Both the position numbers and the translations under genes were made by a program. Below the pieces are notes generated by a model. It had not been told where the DNA came from. It made no database searches and worked only from the letters and a program-made list of their open reading frames with translations. A stretch of 64,000 nucleotides of DNA from Betaproteobacteria bacterium. Lineage in GTDB: Bacteria; Pseudomonadota; Gammaproteobacteria; Burkholderiales; Burkholderiaceae. Below are positions 28,469 through 37,037 of this stretch, one piece after another. Each line of letters begins with the position of its first letter. Within the stretch, counting starts at the first letter, position 1. Location: positions 53,470 to 117,469 of the forward strand of contig RFMZ01000212.1 of the NCBI GenBank assembly GCA_009927445.1, written 5' to 3'.

Positions 28469-29404
28469 ATGGATATTTTCTTACAACAAATTCTCAACGG
28501 CCTTGTCCTTGGAAGCATTTACGCTTTAATAGCACTGGGCTATACGATGGTATACGGTGTTTTAGGCATTATTAATTTTGCGCATGGCGAAGTTTTGATG
28601 TTTGGAGCGCTAATAGCTTTGGTTGTGATTAAAAACCTGTTGGCTTTTTTCCCAACAATACCTTTATGGCTAATTTTAGTTGTGGCCTTATTGGTCGCCA
28701 TGTCTGGATGTGCAGTCCTGAGTTTTTATATTGAAAAGATTGCCTACCGTCCACTGCGCAATGCACCTCGTCTGGTTCCTTTGATCTCAGCGATTGGCAT
28801 GTCTATTTTGTTACAAACGATTGCGATGATTATTTGGGGGAGAACCCCGCTGAATTTTCCGCAATTATTGCCTGAGCAGTCACTGGCAATTTTTGGAACT
28901 GGGGCACTAGTGACAGTGAAAGAGTTAATAATTATGCTAACAGCCCTCATCGTCATGGTTGCATTACTGTTTTTAGTCAAGAAAACGCGTTTCGGTCGAG
29001 CGATCCGGGCGACCGCCGAGAATCCTCAAGTTGCAGGACTGATGGGTGTGAATACGACTCGGGTAATTTCGTATACCTTTATTCTGGGAGGAACTTTAGC
29101 AGCTCTTGCTGGGGTCATGATTGCATCTAATTATGGCTCAGCGCATTTTTATATGGGGTTTATGCCTGGATTAAAGGCTTTTACAGCGGCAGTTTTGGGG
29201 GGTATTGGCAATATTCCAGGGGCGATGTTGGGTGGACTTTTGCTGGGGATAATAGAAGCCTTGGGTGCGGGATACATTGGAACTCTATCTGGCGGAATCT
29301 TCGGCTCAAATTATCAAGATATTTTTGCATTTTTGGTCTTAATCATGGTGCTCGTATTTCGACCTTCGGGAATTTTAGGAGAAAAACTGAGGGATCGAGC
29401 ATAG
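28469..29404 (+). CDS. livH: Branched-chain amino acid ABC transporter permease LivH
   Basis: 311 residues from the ATG at 28469 (MDIFLQQILNGLVLGSIYAL), chosen over a TTG 12 bases upstream. About eight membrane segments. Family signatures are GYTMVYGVLGIINFAHGE (near 29-46) and the EAA-like loop RAIRATAENPQVAGLMGVN (near 178-196), which contacts the ATPases. The stop is followed directly by the livM ATG. It pairs with LivM to form the inner-membrane channel. Confidence 0.93.
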   Translation: MDIFLQQILNGLVLGSIYALIALGYTMVYGVLGIINFAHGEVLMFGALIALVVIKNLLAFFPTIPLWLILVVALLVAMSGCAVLSFYIEKIAYRPLRNAPRLVPLISAIGMSILLQTIAMIIWGRTPLNFPQLLPEQSLAIFGTGALVTVKELIIMLTALIVMVALLFLVKKTRFGRAIRATAENPQVAGLMGVNTTRVISYTFILGGTLAALAGVMIASNYGSAHFYMGFMPGLKAFTAAVLGGIGNIPGAMLGGLLLGIIEALGAGYIGTLSGGIFGSNYQDIFAFLVLIMVLVFRPSGILGEKLRDRA

Positions 29405-30499
29405 ATGGATTTCCTCAATAGTATGCGTTACCCGTCACCTCAACTTTCAAAAAGAAATTGGCTTTTTATTCTAGTTGGGGTGCTTTGTCTTGCACCATGG
29501 GTATGTGTTTTAACAGGAGGTAATTATTGGGTACGTGTACTTGATTTTGCCTTGCTTTATGTTTTCTTGGCCTTGGGACTGAATATTGTGGTTGGTTTTG
29601 CAGGATTACTGGATCTTGGATATATTGCATTTTATGCTGTAGGTGCCTATGTTGCAGGCTTATTGGCATCGCCTCATTTAGCAAATTCTTTTAGTACTAT
29701 TTCGGCAATATCTCCTGGAGGGGTCCACACAAGTTATTGGATCATTTTGCCAATAGCAGCACTCATAGCAGCTTTTTTTGGCATTTTACTTGGCGCACCC
29801 ACATTGAAGTTAAGGGGTGATTATTTAGCCATCGTCACTTTGGGATTTGGAGAAATTATCCGAATTTTTTTAAATAATTTGGATCGTCCTTTGAATATCA
29901 CGAACGGTCCTAAGGGAATTAATAATATTGACGCTATTGCCATGGGGTCATTCTCTTTTGGGAAGTCTTTCCAACTGTGGGGAGTAACGATTCCATCTGT
30001 TATTTTTTATTATTACTTATTTCTAATTTTAGTGATTGCGGTCATGATTGTTAGTTTACGTATTCAGGATTCGAGGATTGGTAGAGCTTGGGTAGCAATT
30101 CGAGAAGATGAAATTGCTGCCCAAGCGATGGGGCTAAATACCCGCAATTTAAAGTTGCTCGCCTTTGCAATCGGGGCTTCATTTGGTGGCATCTCTGGCG
30201 CTTTATTTGCGTCCTTCCAGGGATTTATATCGCCAGAGTCCTTTTCTTTGTCTGAGTCAATTGTAGTTTTGGCCATGGTTGTTTTAGGTGGTATGGGCCA
30301 TATACCGGGCGTCATTTTAGGAGCTATTTTGCTTGCGGCGTTTCCAGAGTTTTTAAGAGCCACCTTAGAGCCCTTGCAAAGACTTTTATTTGGCCAAGTG
30401 CTCTTGGACTCAGAAATCATTCGGCAACTACTGTACGGTACCGCGCTGATTCTAGTTGTCCGATATAAACCCAAAGGCTTATGGCCAAAAGTGCACTAA
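29405..30499 (+). CDS. livM: Branched-chain amino acid ABC transporter permease LivM
   Basis: 364 residues. Hydrophobic throughout, with LGLNIVVGFAGLLDLGYIAF (near 57-76), the LivM hallmark, and the cytoplasmic loop AWVAIREDEIAAQAMGLNT (near 231-249). It begins right after the livH stop and overlaps the livG start by up to 19 bases, indicating coupled translation. Confidence 0.93.
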   Translation: MDFLNSMRYPSPQLSKRNWLFILVGVLCLAPWVCVLTGGNYWVRVLDFALLYVFLALGLNIVVGFAGLLDLGYIAFYAVGAYVAGLLASPHLANSFSTISAISPGGVHTSYWIILPIAALIAAFFGILLGAPTLKLRGDYLAIVTLGFGEIIRIFLNNLDRPLNITNGPKGINNIDAIAMGSFSFGKSFQLWGVTIPSVIFYYYLFLILVIAVMIVSLRIQDSRIGRAWVAIREDEIAAQAMGLNTRNLKLLAFAIGASFGGISGALFASFQGFISPESFSLSESIVVLAMVVLGGMGHIPGVILGAILLAAFPEFLRATLEPLQRLLFGQVLLDSEIIRQLLYGTALILVVRYKPKGLWPKVH

Positions 30500-31275
30500 G
30501 CATGAACTCAGAAACACCATTATTACGCATTCGGGGAGTAGTGAAGCGTTTTGGAGGATTGCAGGCGCTTGAGCAGGCTCATCTGGAGGTGATGCGGGGT
30601 CAAATTGTAGGTTTAATTGGCCCGAATGGTGCGGGTAAGACCACCTTTTTTAATGTAATGACAGGCTTATATACGCCTGATAGTGGAGTATTTGAATTAG
30701 CGGGGCAAACTTACAATCCAGGTGCGGTAGATCAAGTAGTGCATGCAGGTATTGCTAGAACCTTTCAGAATATTCGTTTATTTAAAGAGATGACAGCCTT
30801 AGAAAATGTCATGATTGGACGGCACATTCGAACGAAAGCGGGTTTCTGGGCTGCGGCGTTTCATACGAAGGCCGAACGTGCAGAGGAAAAAGCTATATCA
30901 GTTGATGCTGAGCGGTTATTGCAATATGTGGGCATTGCTAAAGAGTCTAGTCAGTTAGCGAAAAATTTATCATATGGTGATCAGCGTCGCTTAGAGATTG
31001 CTAGAGCACTTGCAACTAGCCCAAAGTTGCTCGCCTTAGATGAACCGGCTGCCGGCATGAATCAAACGGAAAAAAAAGAGTTACAAGTACTTCTAGAACG
31101 TATCAGGCAAGACGGCACTAGTATTTTGATGATCGAGCATGACGTTGGCTTAGTCATGGGGTTGTGTGATGTAATTACGGTCTTAGATCATGGCCGAGTG
31201 ATTGCCACCGGTGAGCCTGATGATGTTCGTAGAAACCCATTAGTAATTACTGCTTATTTAGGATCAGTCGGCTAA
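30481..31275 (+). CDS. livG: Branched-chain amino acid ABC transporter ATP-binding protein LivG
   Basis: 264 residues if started at the ATG at 30481, which overlaps livM; the ATG at 30502, three bases after the livM stop, is equally plausible (257 residues). Walker A GPNGAGKTTFF, the LivG-specific ARTFQNIRLFKEMTALENVM, signature LSYGDQRRLEIARAL and Walker B LLALDEPAAGMN are present. The signature reads LSYGDQ rather than LSGGQ, which is normal for LivG. It powers import together with LivF. Confidence 0.93.
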   Translation: MAKSALSMNSETPLLRIRGVVKRFGGLQALEQAHLEVMRGQIVGLIGPNGAGKTTFFNVMTGLYTPDSGVFELAGQTYNPGAVDQVVHAGIARTFQNIRLFKEMTALENVMIGRHIRTKAGFWAAAFHTKAERAEEKAISVDAERLLQYVGIAKESSQLAKNLSYGDQRRLEIARALATSPKLLALDEPAAGMNQTEKKELQVLLERIRQDGTSILMIEHDVGLVMGLCDVITVLDHGRVIATGEPDDVRRNPLVITAYLGSVG

Positions 31276-31278
31276 GAG

Positions 31279-31974
31279 ATGCTCAGGATTAAAGAACTTC
31301 AAGTTGCTTATGGCAATATTTGTGCGGTCAAAGGCCTGAACTTAGAAGTTCATCAAGGGGAGCTAGTTTGTTTAATTGGTTCGAATGGTGCTGGTAAGTC
31401 GACCACACTCAAGGCTATTGCTGGATTAATCATACCTACTCATGGAGAGATTCATTTGCAGGCTTGGCGTATTTGTGGCCGACCTGAGGAGTTATTAGCT
31501 CGAGGTTTAGCGCTCGTCCCCGAGGGGCGAGGAGTTTTTGCAGGTATGACCGTTCTGGAAAATCTACAAATGGGGGCTTATTTAAGGGTGGATGACATCA
31601 AAGAGGATTTGGAACAAATTTTTGAGTATTTTCCGCGCCTCAAAGAACGGTTACATCAGTTAGCGGGCACTTTATCAGGCGGTGAGCAACAGATGGTGGC
31701 GATGGCTCGGGCGATCATGGGCAAGCCTTCTTTATTACTCTTAGATGAGCCGTCGATGGGTTTATCTCCGATGATGGTTGAAACAGTTTTTCAAGTGATA
31801 GAGCAAATTGCTAAACAGGGGATGACAATTTTATTAGTTGAGCAAAATGCCCAAAGGGCTTTATCGATCGCAGATCGTGCCTATGTGATGGAGAGTGGCT
31901 TAATTACTATTGAGGGGACGGGTGAAAAGTTACTGCATGACCCACGCATTAGTAAAGCTTATTTGGGTGAGTGA
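31279..31974 (+). CDS. livF: Branched-chain amino acid ABC transporter ATP-binding protein LivF
   Basis: 231 residues. Walker A GSNGAGKSTTL (near 36-46), VPEGRGVFAGMTVLENLQMG (near 92-111), signature LSGGEQQMVAMARA and Walker B LLLLDEPSMGLSP. Last gene of the liv cluster, three bases after livG. Its final 16 bases overlap the 3-prime end of argD on the opposite strand. Confidence 0.93.
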   Translation: MLRIKELQVAYGNICAVKGLNLEVHQGELVCLIGSNGAGKSTTLKAIAGLIIPTHGEIHLQAWRICGRPEELLARGLALVPEGRGVFAGMTVLENLQMGAYLRVDDIKEDLEQIFEYFPRLKERLHQLAGTLSGGEQQMVAMARAIMGKPSLLLLDEPSMGLSPMMVETVFQVIEQIAKQGMTILLVEQNAQRALSIADRAYVMESGLITIEGTGEKLLHDPRISKAYLGE

Positions 31975-33137
31975 CGCAATAATTGTTTAAGCATTGCAAG
32001 CATTTGATCAATTTCCGATCGGCTTACGGTTAGTGCTGGCATAAATCGTAATAAATTCGGACGAGGCGCGTTAATAATTAAGCCAGTTGGTGCCATGATT
32101 CGAGCCTCTTCCACGAGTTCGTTGGCAATATCACGGCCGAGTTTGAGTGCGCGAAGTAAGCCTTCCCCCCGCTCACCATCTAAGCCGAATTCATCAGACA
32201 TTTCTAGTAATCGCGACTTTAAATACGCACCTTTGGCAATTACCTCATCCAAAAAGCCAGGCGCAGTGAGTTGTTGGATGACGCTGACGCCAACTGCGCA
32301 CATGAGGGGATTGCCATTATAGGTGCCACCTTGATCGCCCGGTTCAAAGCAAGCCACCGCATCGGTACATAAAAGTGCTGCAAGTGGGACGCCTCCACCG
32401 ATACCTTTACCCAAGGTCATAATATCTGGCTCAATATGACTGAGCTGATGGGCAAAAAGTTTACCAGTTCGCCCACAACCTGCCTGCACTTCATCGACAA
32501 TGAGTAAAATAGCATGCTTTTTCGTTAAAGCGCGCAGTGCCTGCATGAATTCTGGTGTTGCTGGAATAACGCCACCTTCTCCTTGGACTGGCTCAAGCAT
32601 AACAGCCACGGTTTTTGGATTAATAAGGCGTTCGACCGAGTCTAGATCATTTAAATTTGCCTTAGGAAAACCGGGAATTTGTGGAGCATACATCGTGTCC
32701 CATCCGGGTTTGCCAGAGGCGCTCATTGTGGCGATAGTGCGGCCATGAAAGCTGTGGTCAAAGGTAATAATTTCAAAAGCGTGATCTTTATGAATTTTTC
32801 CCCATTTTCTAGCGAGTTTAATTGCTCCCTCGTTTGCTTCTGCACCGCTATTTGCAAAAAAAACTTTATTAAAGCAGCTATGCTTGGTGAGCAGATCAGC
32901 TAGTTCAATCATCGGTTGGTTATAAAAGGCTGGGCTAGGATTGATGACTTTTCGGGCCTGTGTTTCTAAAGCCGAGATGATTCCTGGGTTACTATGACCT
33001 AAACAATTTACCGCCCATCCTTGCACAAAATCTAGATAACGTTTACCTTGATGATCTGTTAGCCAAGAACCCTCCCCGCTGACCATCTCAATATCTGGTC
33101 TTTTGGTAATAAACATAATAGAGTGCGTATCGTGCAT
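31959..33137 (-). CDS. argD: Acetylornithine aminotransferase (class III, PLP-dependent)
   Basis: 392 residues. PLP-binding region: FFANSGAEANEGAIKLARKW (near 93-112), LLIVDEVQAGCGRTGKLFAH (near 207-226) and the Schiff-base lysine in IMTLGKGIGGGVPLAAL (near 238-254). The overall sequence and length fit ArgD, which makes N-acetylornithine in arginine synthesis and often also serves lysine synthesis. A different class III transaminase cannot be ruled out, though ArgF and ArgG in the same window make ArgD reasonable. It converges on livF with a 16-bp overlap. Confidence 0.85.
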   Translation of the reverse strand: MHDTHSIMFITKRPDIEMVSGEGSWLTDHQGKRYLDFVQGWAVNCLGHSNPGIISALETQARKVINPSPAFYNQPMIELADLLTKHSCFNKVFFANSGAEANEGAIKLARKWGKIHKDHAFEIITFDHSFHGRTIATMSASGKPGWDTMYAPQIPGFPKANLNDLDSVERLINPKTVAVMLEPVQGEGGVIPATPEFMQALRALTKKHAILLIVDEVQAGCGRTGKLFAHQLSHIEPDIMTLGKGIGGGVPLAALLCTDAVACFEPGDQGGTYNGNPLMCAVGVSVIQQLTAPGFLDEVIAKGAYLKSRLLEMSDEFGLDGERGEGLLRALKLGRDIANELVEEARIMAPTGLIINAPRPNLLRFMPALTVSRSEIDQMLAMLKQLLRHSPK

Positions 33138-33198
33138 AGAGTTACCTACAAAAAGGTCAATAAAGTGTATTTTAATTTTTTAAGATGACAAGTAAATT

Positions 33199-34245
33199 TT
33201 ATAAATCTGCCTCGGAGGTAAAGGCATCAGCATAGAACTCCTCATCTGGTAGTTTACACAATGAAATGAAATCTTTTTGGGCGCTCGAAACAACAATCGG
33301 TGCACCACAGGCATAAATCTGATGGTTACTCATATCTGGAAAATCTTGCATTGCCGCTTGATGGACAAAACCTGTCCGACCCTGCCAATGATCTTCAGGT
33401 AGGCCATCTGAAATAACTGGTATATAGTGAAATTGAGGGATAGTTTTAACCCAAGCATGGATCAGATCTTCCTGATACAGATCCGTTGGTCTTCGCCCAC
33501 CCCAATAGAGCGTCATTGGGCGGTGGATATTGCGGTGCACGGCATCCTCAATAATCGCTTTAATTGGCGCAAAACCAGTTCCAGATGCAATGAAAATAAC
33601 TGGCTTAGGCGAGTCCTCTCTTAAGAAAAAACTCCCCATAGGGCCCTCAAAACGCAGAATATCCTTTTCTTTCATCAGGAGTGATGGGTTAACTCCAAAA
33701 ACATGATCTGTGAAGCGTCCACCAGGAAGGTGACGCAGATGCAGTTCGATTGGCCCCTCTTGGTGAGGGGCACTAGCAATAGAGTACGCTCGCCGCTTAC
33801 CATCTTTTAGTAAAAACTCAATATATTGACCAGCTAAAAAGCTAAAACGCTCGGTCGACGGAAGTTGTAGCTGTAAGATCATCACGTCATGACTTGCTTG
33901 CGTCATTTTTGCAACGCGACAGGGAACTTTTTTGATAGGGAATTGTCCATCAGATTCGATTTCTCTGGCTGAGACTGTGCAGTCTGTTTGAGCAAAGGTG
34001 CAGCACAGTAGAGCGATATTTCTCGCCCTTTCTTCATCCGTTAGGGTTGAGGCATTATGCGGGCCCATCACATATTCGCCGCTGAGGACTTTGGCCTTAC
34101 ACGAACCACAAGCGCCATTTTTACAGCCGTAGGCTAGAATAATGCTTTGACGTAATGCACCGTCTAAAATAGACTCATCTGGGTTAACTTCAAACGATTT
34201 ACCACTTGTTTGAAGGGTAATTGCAACGACACGGTTTGCTTCCAA
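33199..34245 (-). CDS. 2Fe-2S/FAD-dependent NAD(P)H reductase (CDP-6-deoxy-delta-3,4-glucoseen reductase-like)
   Basis: 348 residues from a TTG at 34245, chosen because AAGGAAG lies five bases upstream; a TTG at 34260 would place that site inside the gene. The N-terminal plant-type ferredoxin domain has cysteines in YGCKNGACGSCKAKV plus LLCC near 75. A ferredoxin-reductase domain follows with RAYSIASAP (FAD) near 155 and IASGTGFAPIKAII (NAD) near 225. This domain order matches oxygenase reductases and the proteins annotated as CDP-glucoseen reductase in Burkholderiales. No sugar genes are nearby, so the real partner is unknown; the lone Rieske oxygenase at 54.2 kb is one possibility. Confidence 0.8.
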   Translation of the reverse strand: MEANRVVAITLQTSGKSFEVNPDESILDGALRQSIILAYGCKNGACGSCKAKVLSGEYVMGPHNASTLTDEERARNIALLCCTFAQTDCTVSAREIESDGQFPIKKVPCRVAKMTQASHDVMILQLQLPSTERFSFLAGQYIEFLLKDGKRRAYSIASAPHQEGPIELHLRHLPGGRFTDHVFGVNPSLLMKEKDILRFEGPMGSFFLREDSPKPVIFIASGTGFAPIKAIIEDAVHRNIHRPMTLYWGGRRPTDLYQEDLIHAWVKTIPQFHYIPVISDGLPEDHWQGRTGFVHQAAMQDFPDMSNHQIYACGAPIVVSSAQKDFISLCKLPDEEFYADAFTSEADL

Positions 34246-34280
34246 AATACTTCCTTTCAAAAACGATTACTATTTAACGC

Positions 34281-35177
34281 ATGTCCCTATTTAGACGAAC
34301 TATATTTCGTAAGCCAAGATTGCTGATTATTGGTTGTGGTGATGTTGGCATGCGCATTTTACCTATTTTAGTCAAAACTCATCGGGTTTTTGTTTTAACG
34401 AGCCAGAAAGAGAAAATGGTTTATTTTCGTAGCCAAGGCGTTGTACCTATTTACGGCAATTTAGACCAACCATCAACGTTAAGCCGATTAATTCATTTAG
34501 CGCCATCAGTCATTCATTTAGCCCCGCCCAATAATTCTGGTGCGGTAGATTTGAGGACAAAAGCCCTTTTACAGGTTCTTGGTCAGGGTCAACAAGCAAG
34601 ACATTTAATATATATTAGTACCACAGGGGTTTATGGTGATTGCCAAGGTGACCTTGTGACCGAAATAAGGACCCCGAGTCCAAAGAGTGCCCGCGGTCAA
34701 CGGCGCCTCAGTGCCGAGCAACAACTCAGAGCATGGGCTATTTCGCACAAAGGGCGAGTAACAATTCTCAGGGTGCCAGGCATTTATGCCGCTGATCGGC
34801 TGCCTATAGAGCGTTTAAAGAATGGGTCGCCAGCCTTAAATCCGAGTGAGGATGTTTTTACAAATCATATTCATGCCGATGATTTAGCACGAATTATTAT
34901 TCTTACTTTATACCGCGGCGTATCGCAACGCATTATTCATGCGAGTGACGCGAGTCAATTGAAGATGGGAGAATATTTTGACCTAGTAGCCAATCACTTT
35001 GGCTTACCTTTGCCGCCTAGAGTTGCTTTTGCAGAGTTAAAAGAACGAGTTAGTCCAGCGATGATTAGTTTCATGGAAGAATCGAGAAGGATCAATAACG
35101 ATCGTTTAATGGAAATAGGATGTCAATTACTTTACCCAACAGTCGGAGATTTTTTGAAAACCCTAGATCCAAATTGA
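34281..35177 (+). CDS. NAD-dependent epimerase/short-chain-reductase-like protein
   Basis: 298 residues. An N-terminal Rossmann motif GCGDVGMRI (near 18-26), then VIHLAPPNNSG (near 78-88), ISTTGVYGDCQGDLV (near 113-127) and RVPGIYAADRLPIERL (near 166-181) place it among extended SDR proteins like YeeZ. The serine and tyrosine of the active site appear in STTGVYG; the usual YxxxK lysine is not clear, so it may be atypical. It is divergent from the flavin reductase (35 bp between starts) and converges with glnS. Confidence 0.75.
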   Translation: MSLFRRTIFRKPRLLIIGCGDVGMRILPILVKTHRVFVLTSQKEKMVYFRSQGVVPIYGNLDQPSTLSRLIHLAPSVIHLAPPNNSGAVDLRTKALLQVLGQGQQARHLIYISTTGVYGDCQGDLVTEIRTPSPKSARGQRRLSAEQQLRAWAISHKGRVTILRVPGIYAADRLPIERLKNGSPALNPSEDVFTNHIHADDLARIIILTLYRGVSQRIIHASDASQLKMGEYFDLVANHFGLPLPPRVAFAELKERVSPAMISFMEESRRINNDRLMEIGCQLLYPTVGDFLKTLDPN

Positions 35178-35220
35178 CTCAGCGTTTAAAACTCGAGCAA
35201 TCATTTTTTATGAGCCTTGA

Positions 35221-37002
35221 TTATTTTTTCCACTGATCTTTGAGACCAACTGCTAAGTTAAAGACGGGCTGTTCTGGTTGATGATCTACGCGATCAGCCA
35301 CGAAGTAGCCGTGGCGCTCAAATTGAAAGCACTGTTCTTTTGAAATATTTTTCAAGCTTGGTTCAAGATAGCCTGTAATAACCGATTTTGAGTTGGGGTT
35401 GATACAACTCAGAAAATCTTTACCTGCGCCGGCTGGATTTGCATCGTTAAACAGCCGGTCGTATAAACGGATCTCTACAGCTATCGCATTACTAGCACTT
35501 ACCCAGTGAATATTCCCCTTCACTTTATATTGATCAGAGCCTGGAGTGCCGCTTTTGCTATCTGGAAAATAATCGACATGAACCGCAGTAATCAATCCTT
35601 GGTCATCTTTTTCCAAGCTTGTACATTCAATCACAAAACCATACCTTAAACGAACCCGACTCCCAGCCTGACCATTTTGTGGGGGATATAGCCTAAAGAA
35701 CCCTTTGACAGGTTCGACCATCAAGTCACTTTTTTCAATCCACAGTTCTTTGGTTAGTGTAAATTCTCTTCGACCTAGTTCTGGCCGGTGCGGATGTTTT
35801 GGGGCTGAGCATGGTTCGGGTTGTTCTTGAAAATTATCGATGATGAGTTTGAGCGGTTCTAGCACTGCCATTACCCGCTCTACTTGGGGATCTAAATCAT
35901 CGCGAAGAGCCTGCTCGAGAACACTCATATCAATCCAGCTATCCGCTTTTGAGACTCCGATACGATCACAAAACAACTGAAGACTTTGGGGTGTATAACC
36001 ACGACGACGCAATCCAACAATTGTTGGCAGACGTGGGTCATCCCAGCCCTCGACGTGCTTTTCAAGAACTAGTTCTAAAAGTTTTCTCTTACTAGTGATG
36101 GCGTAGGTTAAATTGAGGCGCGCGAATTCATGTTGATGGGGCAGCGGATTGGTGAGCGCGCCTATATTTTTCAGTGTCAGTAAAATCCATTCGTAAAGTG
36201 GACGATTATTCTCAAACTCCAAGGTACACAGCGAGTGGGTGATGTTTTCGAGAGCATCAGAAATACAATGGGTGAAATCATATAGCGGATAAATACACCA
36301 AGTATTTCCGGTGCGGTGGTGATGGGCGTGACGGATCCGGTAGATCACTGGGTCGCGCATCACTAAATTGGGGTGAGACATATCAATTTTAAGTCGTAAG
36401 ACATGTTCACCATCACCATACTCCCCAGCCTTCATTGCTCTAAATAGACTTAAATTTTCATCGATGGAACGATTTTTAAAAGGGCTATTAATACCTAGTT
36501 CGTTGAAATTGCCGCGATTTTTTTGGATTAAATCAGCACTTTGACTATCTACATAGGCGTGGCTATGAAGAATAAGTAATTCGGCAAAGCCATAGAGTTG
36601 ATCAAAATAATCACTGGCATAAAACATACAGTCTTGGCCATTCGATTGCCAATCAAACCCTAGCCAGTGAACGGCTTCAATGATGCTGTTGACATACTCG
36701 GTTTCTTCTTTACTTGGATTTGTGTCATCAAAGCGCAAATGACACCTAGCACCACCAGGCCGATTGGCATAGTCCTTGGCAAGTCCAAAATTCAGGCAGA
36801 TACTTTTAGCATGGCCAATATGCAAGTAGCCATTTGGTTCTGGAGGAAAGCGGGTAATTACTTGTGGCAGGGGTTGATGATTCCAGTCAAGACGGTCAAG
36901 ATAAGTGCCATTGGCACAATCTGCATCAATGATCTGTCGTAAAAAGTTAGAAACCTCGGCATTCGCCGAGGTTTCTGTTGGTGTATTAAGTTCCTTGGAC
37001 AT
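35221..37002 (-). CDS. glnS: Glutaminyl-tRNA synthetase
   Basis: 593 residues from the ATG at 37002 (MSKELNTPTETSANAEVSNF); an in-frame start 24 bases earlier runs into a palindrome. HIGH motif in FPPEPNGYLHIGHAKS (near 52-67) and the KMSKS equivalent ITSKRKL (near 286-292). The GlnRS catalytic loop RFDDTNPSKEE is intact and the C-terminal beta-barrel anticodon domain starts near 350. It charges tRNA-Gln directly. It lies 35 bp downstream of tctA on the same strand. Confidence 0.95.
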   Translation of the reverse strand: MSKELNTPTETSANAEVSNFLRQIIDADCANGTYLDRLDWNHQPLPQVITRFPPEPNGYLHIGHAKSICLNFGLAKDYANRPGGARCHLRFDDTNPSKEETEYVNSIIEAVHWLGFDWQSNGQDCMFYASDYFDQLYGFAELLILHSHAYVDSQSADLIQKNRGNFNELGINSPFKNRSIDENLSLFRAMKAGEYGDGEHVLRLKIDMSHPNLVMRDPVIYRIRHAHHHRTGNTWCIYPLYDFTHCISDALENITHSLCTLEFENNRPLYEWILLTLKNIGALTNPLPHQHEFARLNLTYAITSKRKLLELVLEKHVEGWDDPRLPTIVGLRRRGYTPQSLQLFCDRIGVSKADSWIDMSVLEQALRDDLDPQVERVMAVLEPLKLIIDNFQEQPEPCSAPKHPHRPELGRREFTLTKELWIEKSDLMVEPVKGFFRLYPPQNGQAGSRVRLRYGFVIECTSLEKDDQGLITAVHVDYFPDSKSGTPGSDQYKVKGNIHWVSASNAIAVEIRLYDRLFNDANPAGAGKDFLSCINPNSKSVITGYLEPSLKNISKEQCFQFERHGYFVADRVDHQPEQPVFNLAVGLKDQWKK

Positions 37003-37003
37003 A

Positions 37004-37021
37004 GACACATTGTAATGTGTC
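37004..37021. promoter_or_regulatory. Inverted repeat just upstream of glnS
   Basis: GACACATT-GT-AATGTGTC is an 8+8 inverted repeat with a two-base centre, filling half of the 35-bp tctA-glnS gap. It could be an operator or a messenger hairpin close to the glnS start. There is no T-run that would make it a clear terminator. Confidence 0.4.
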
Positions 37022-37037
37022 GACAAGGACTTGAGAA

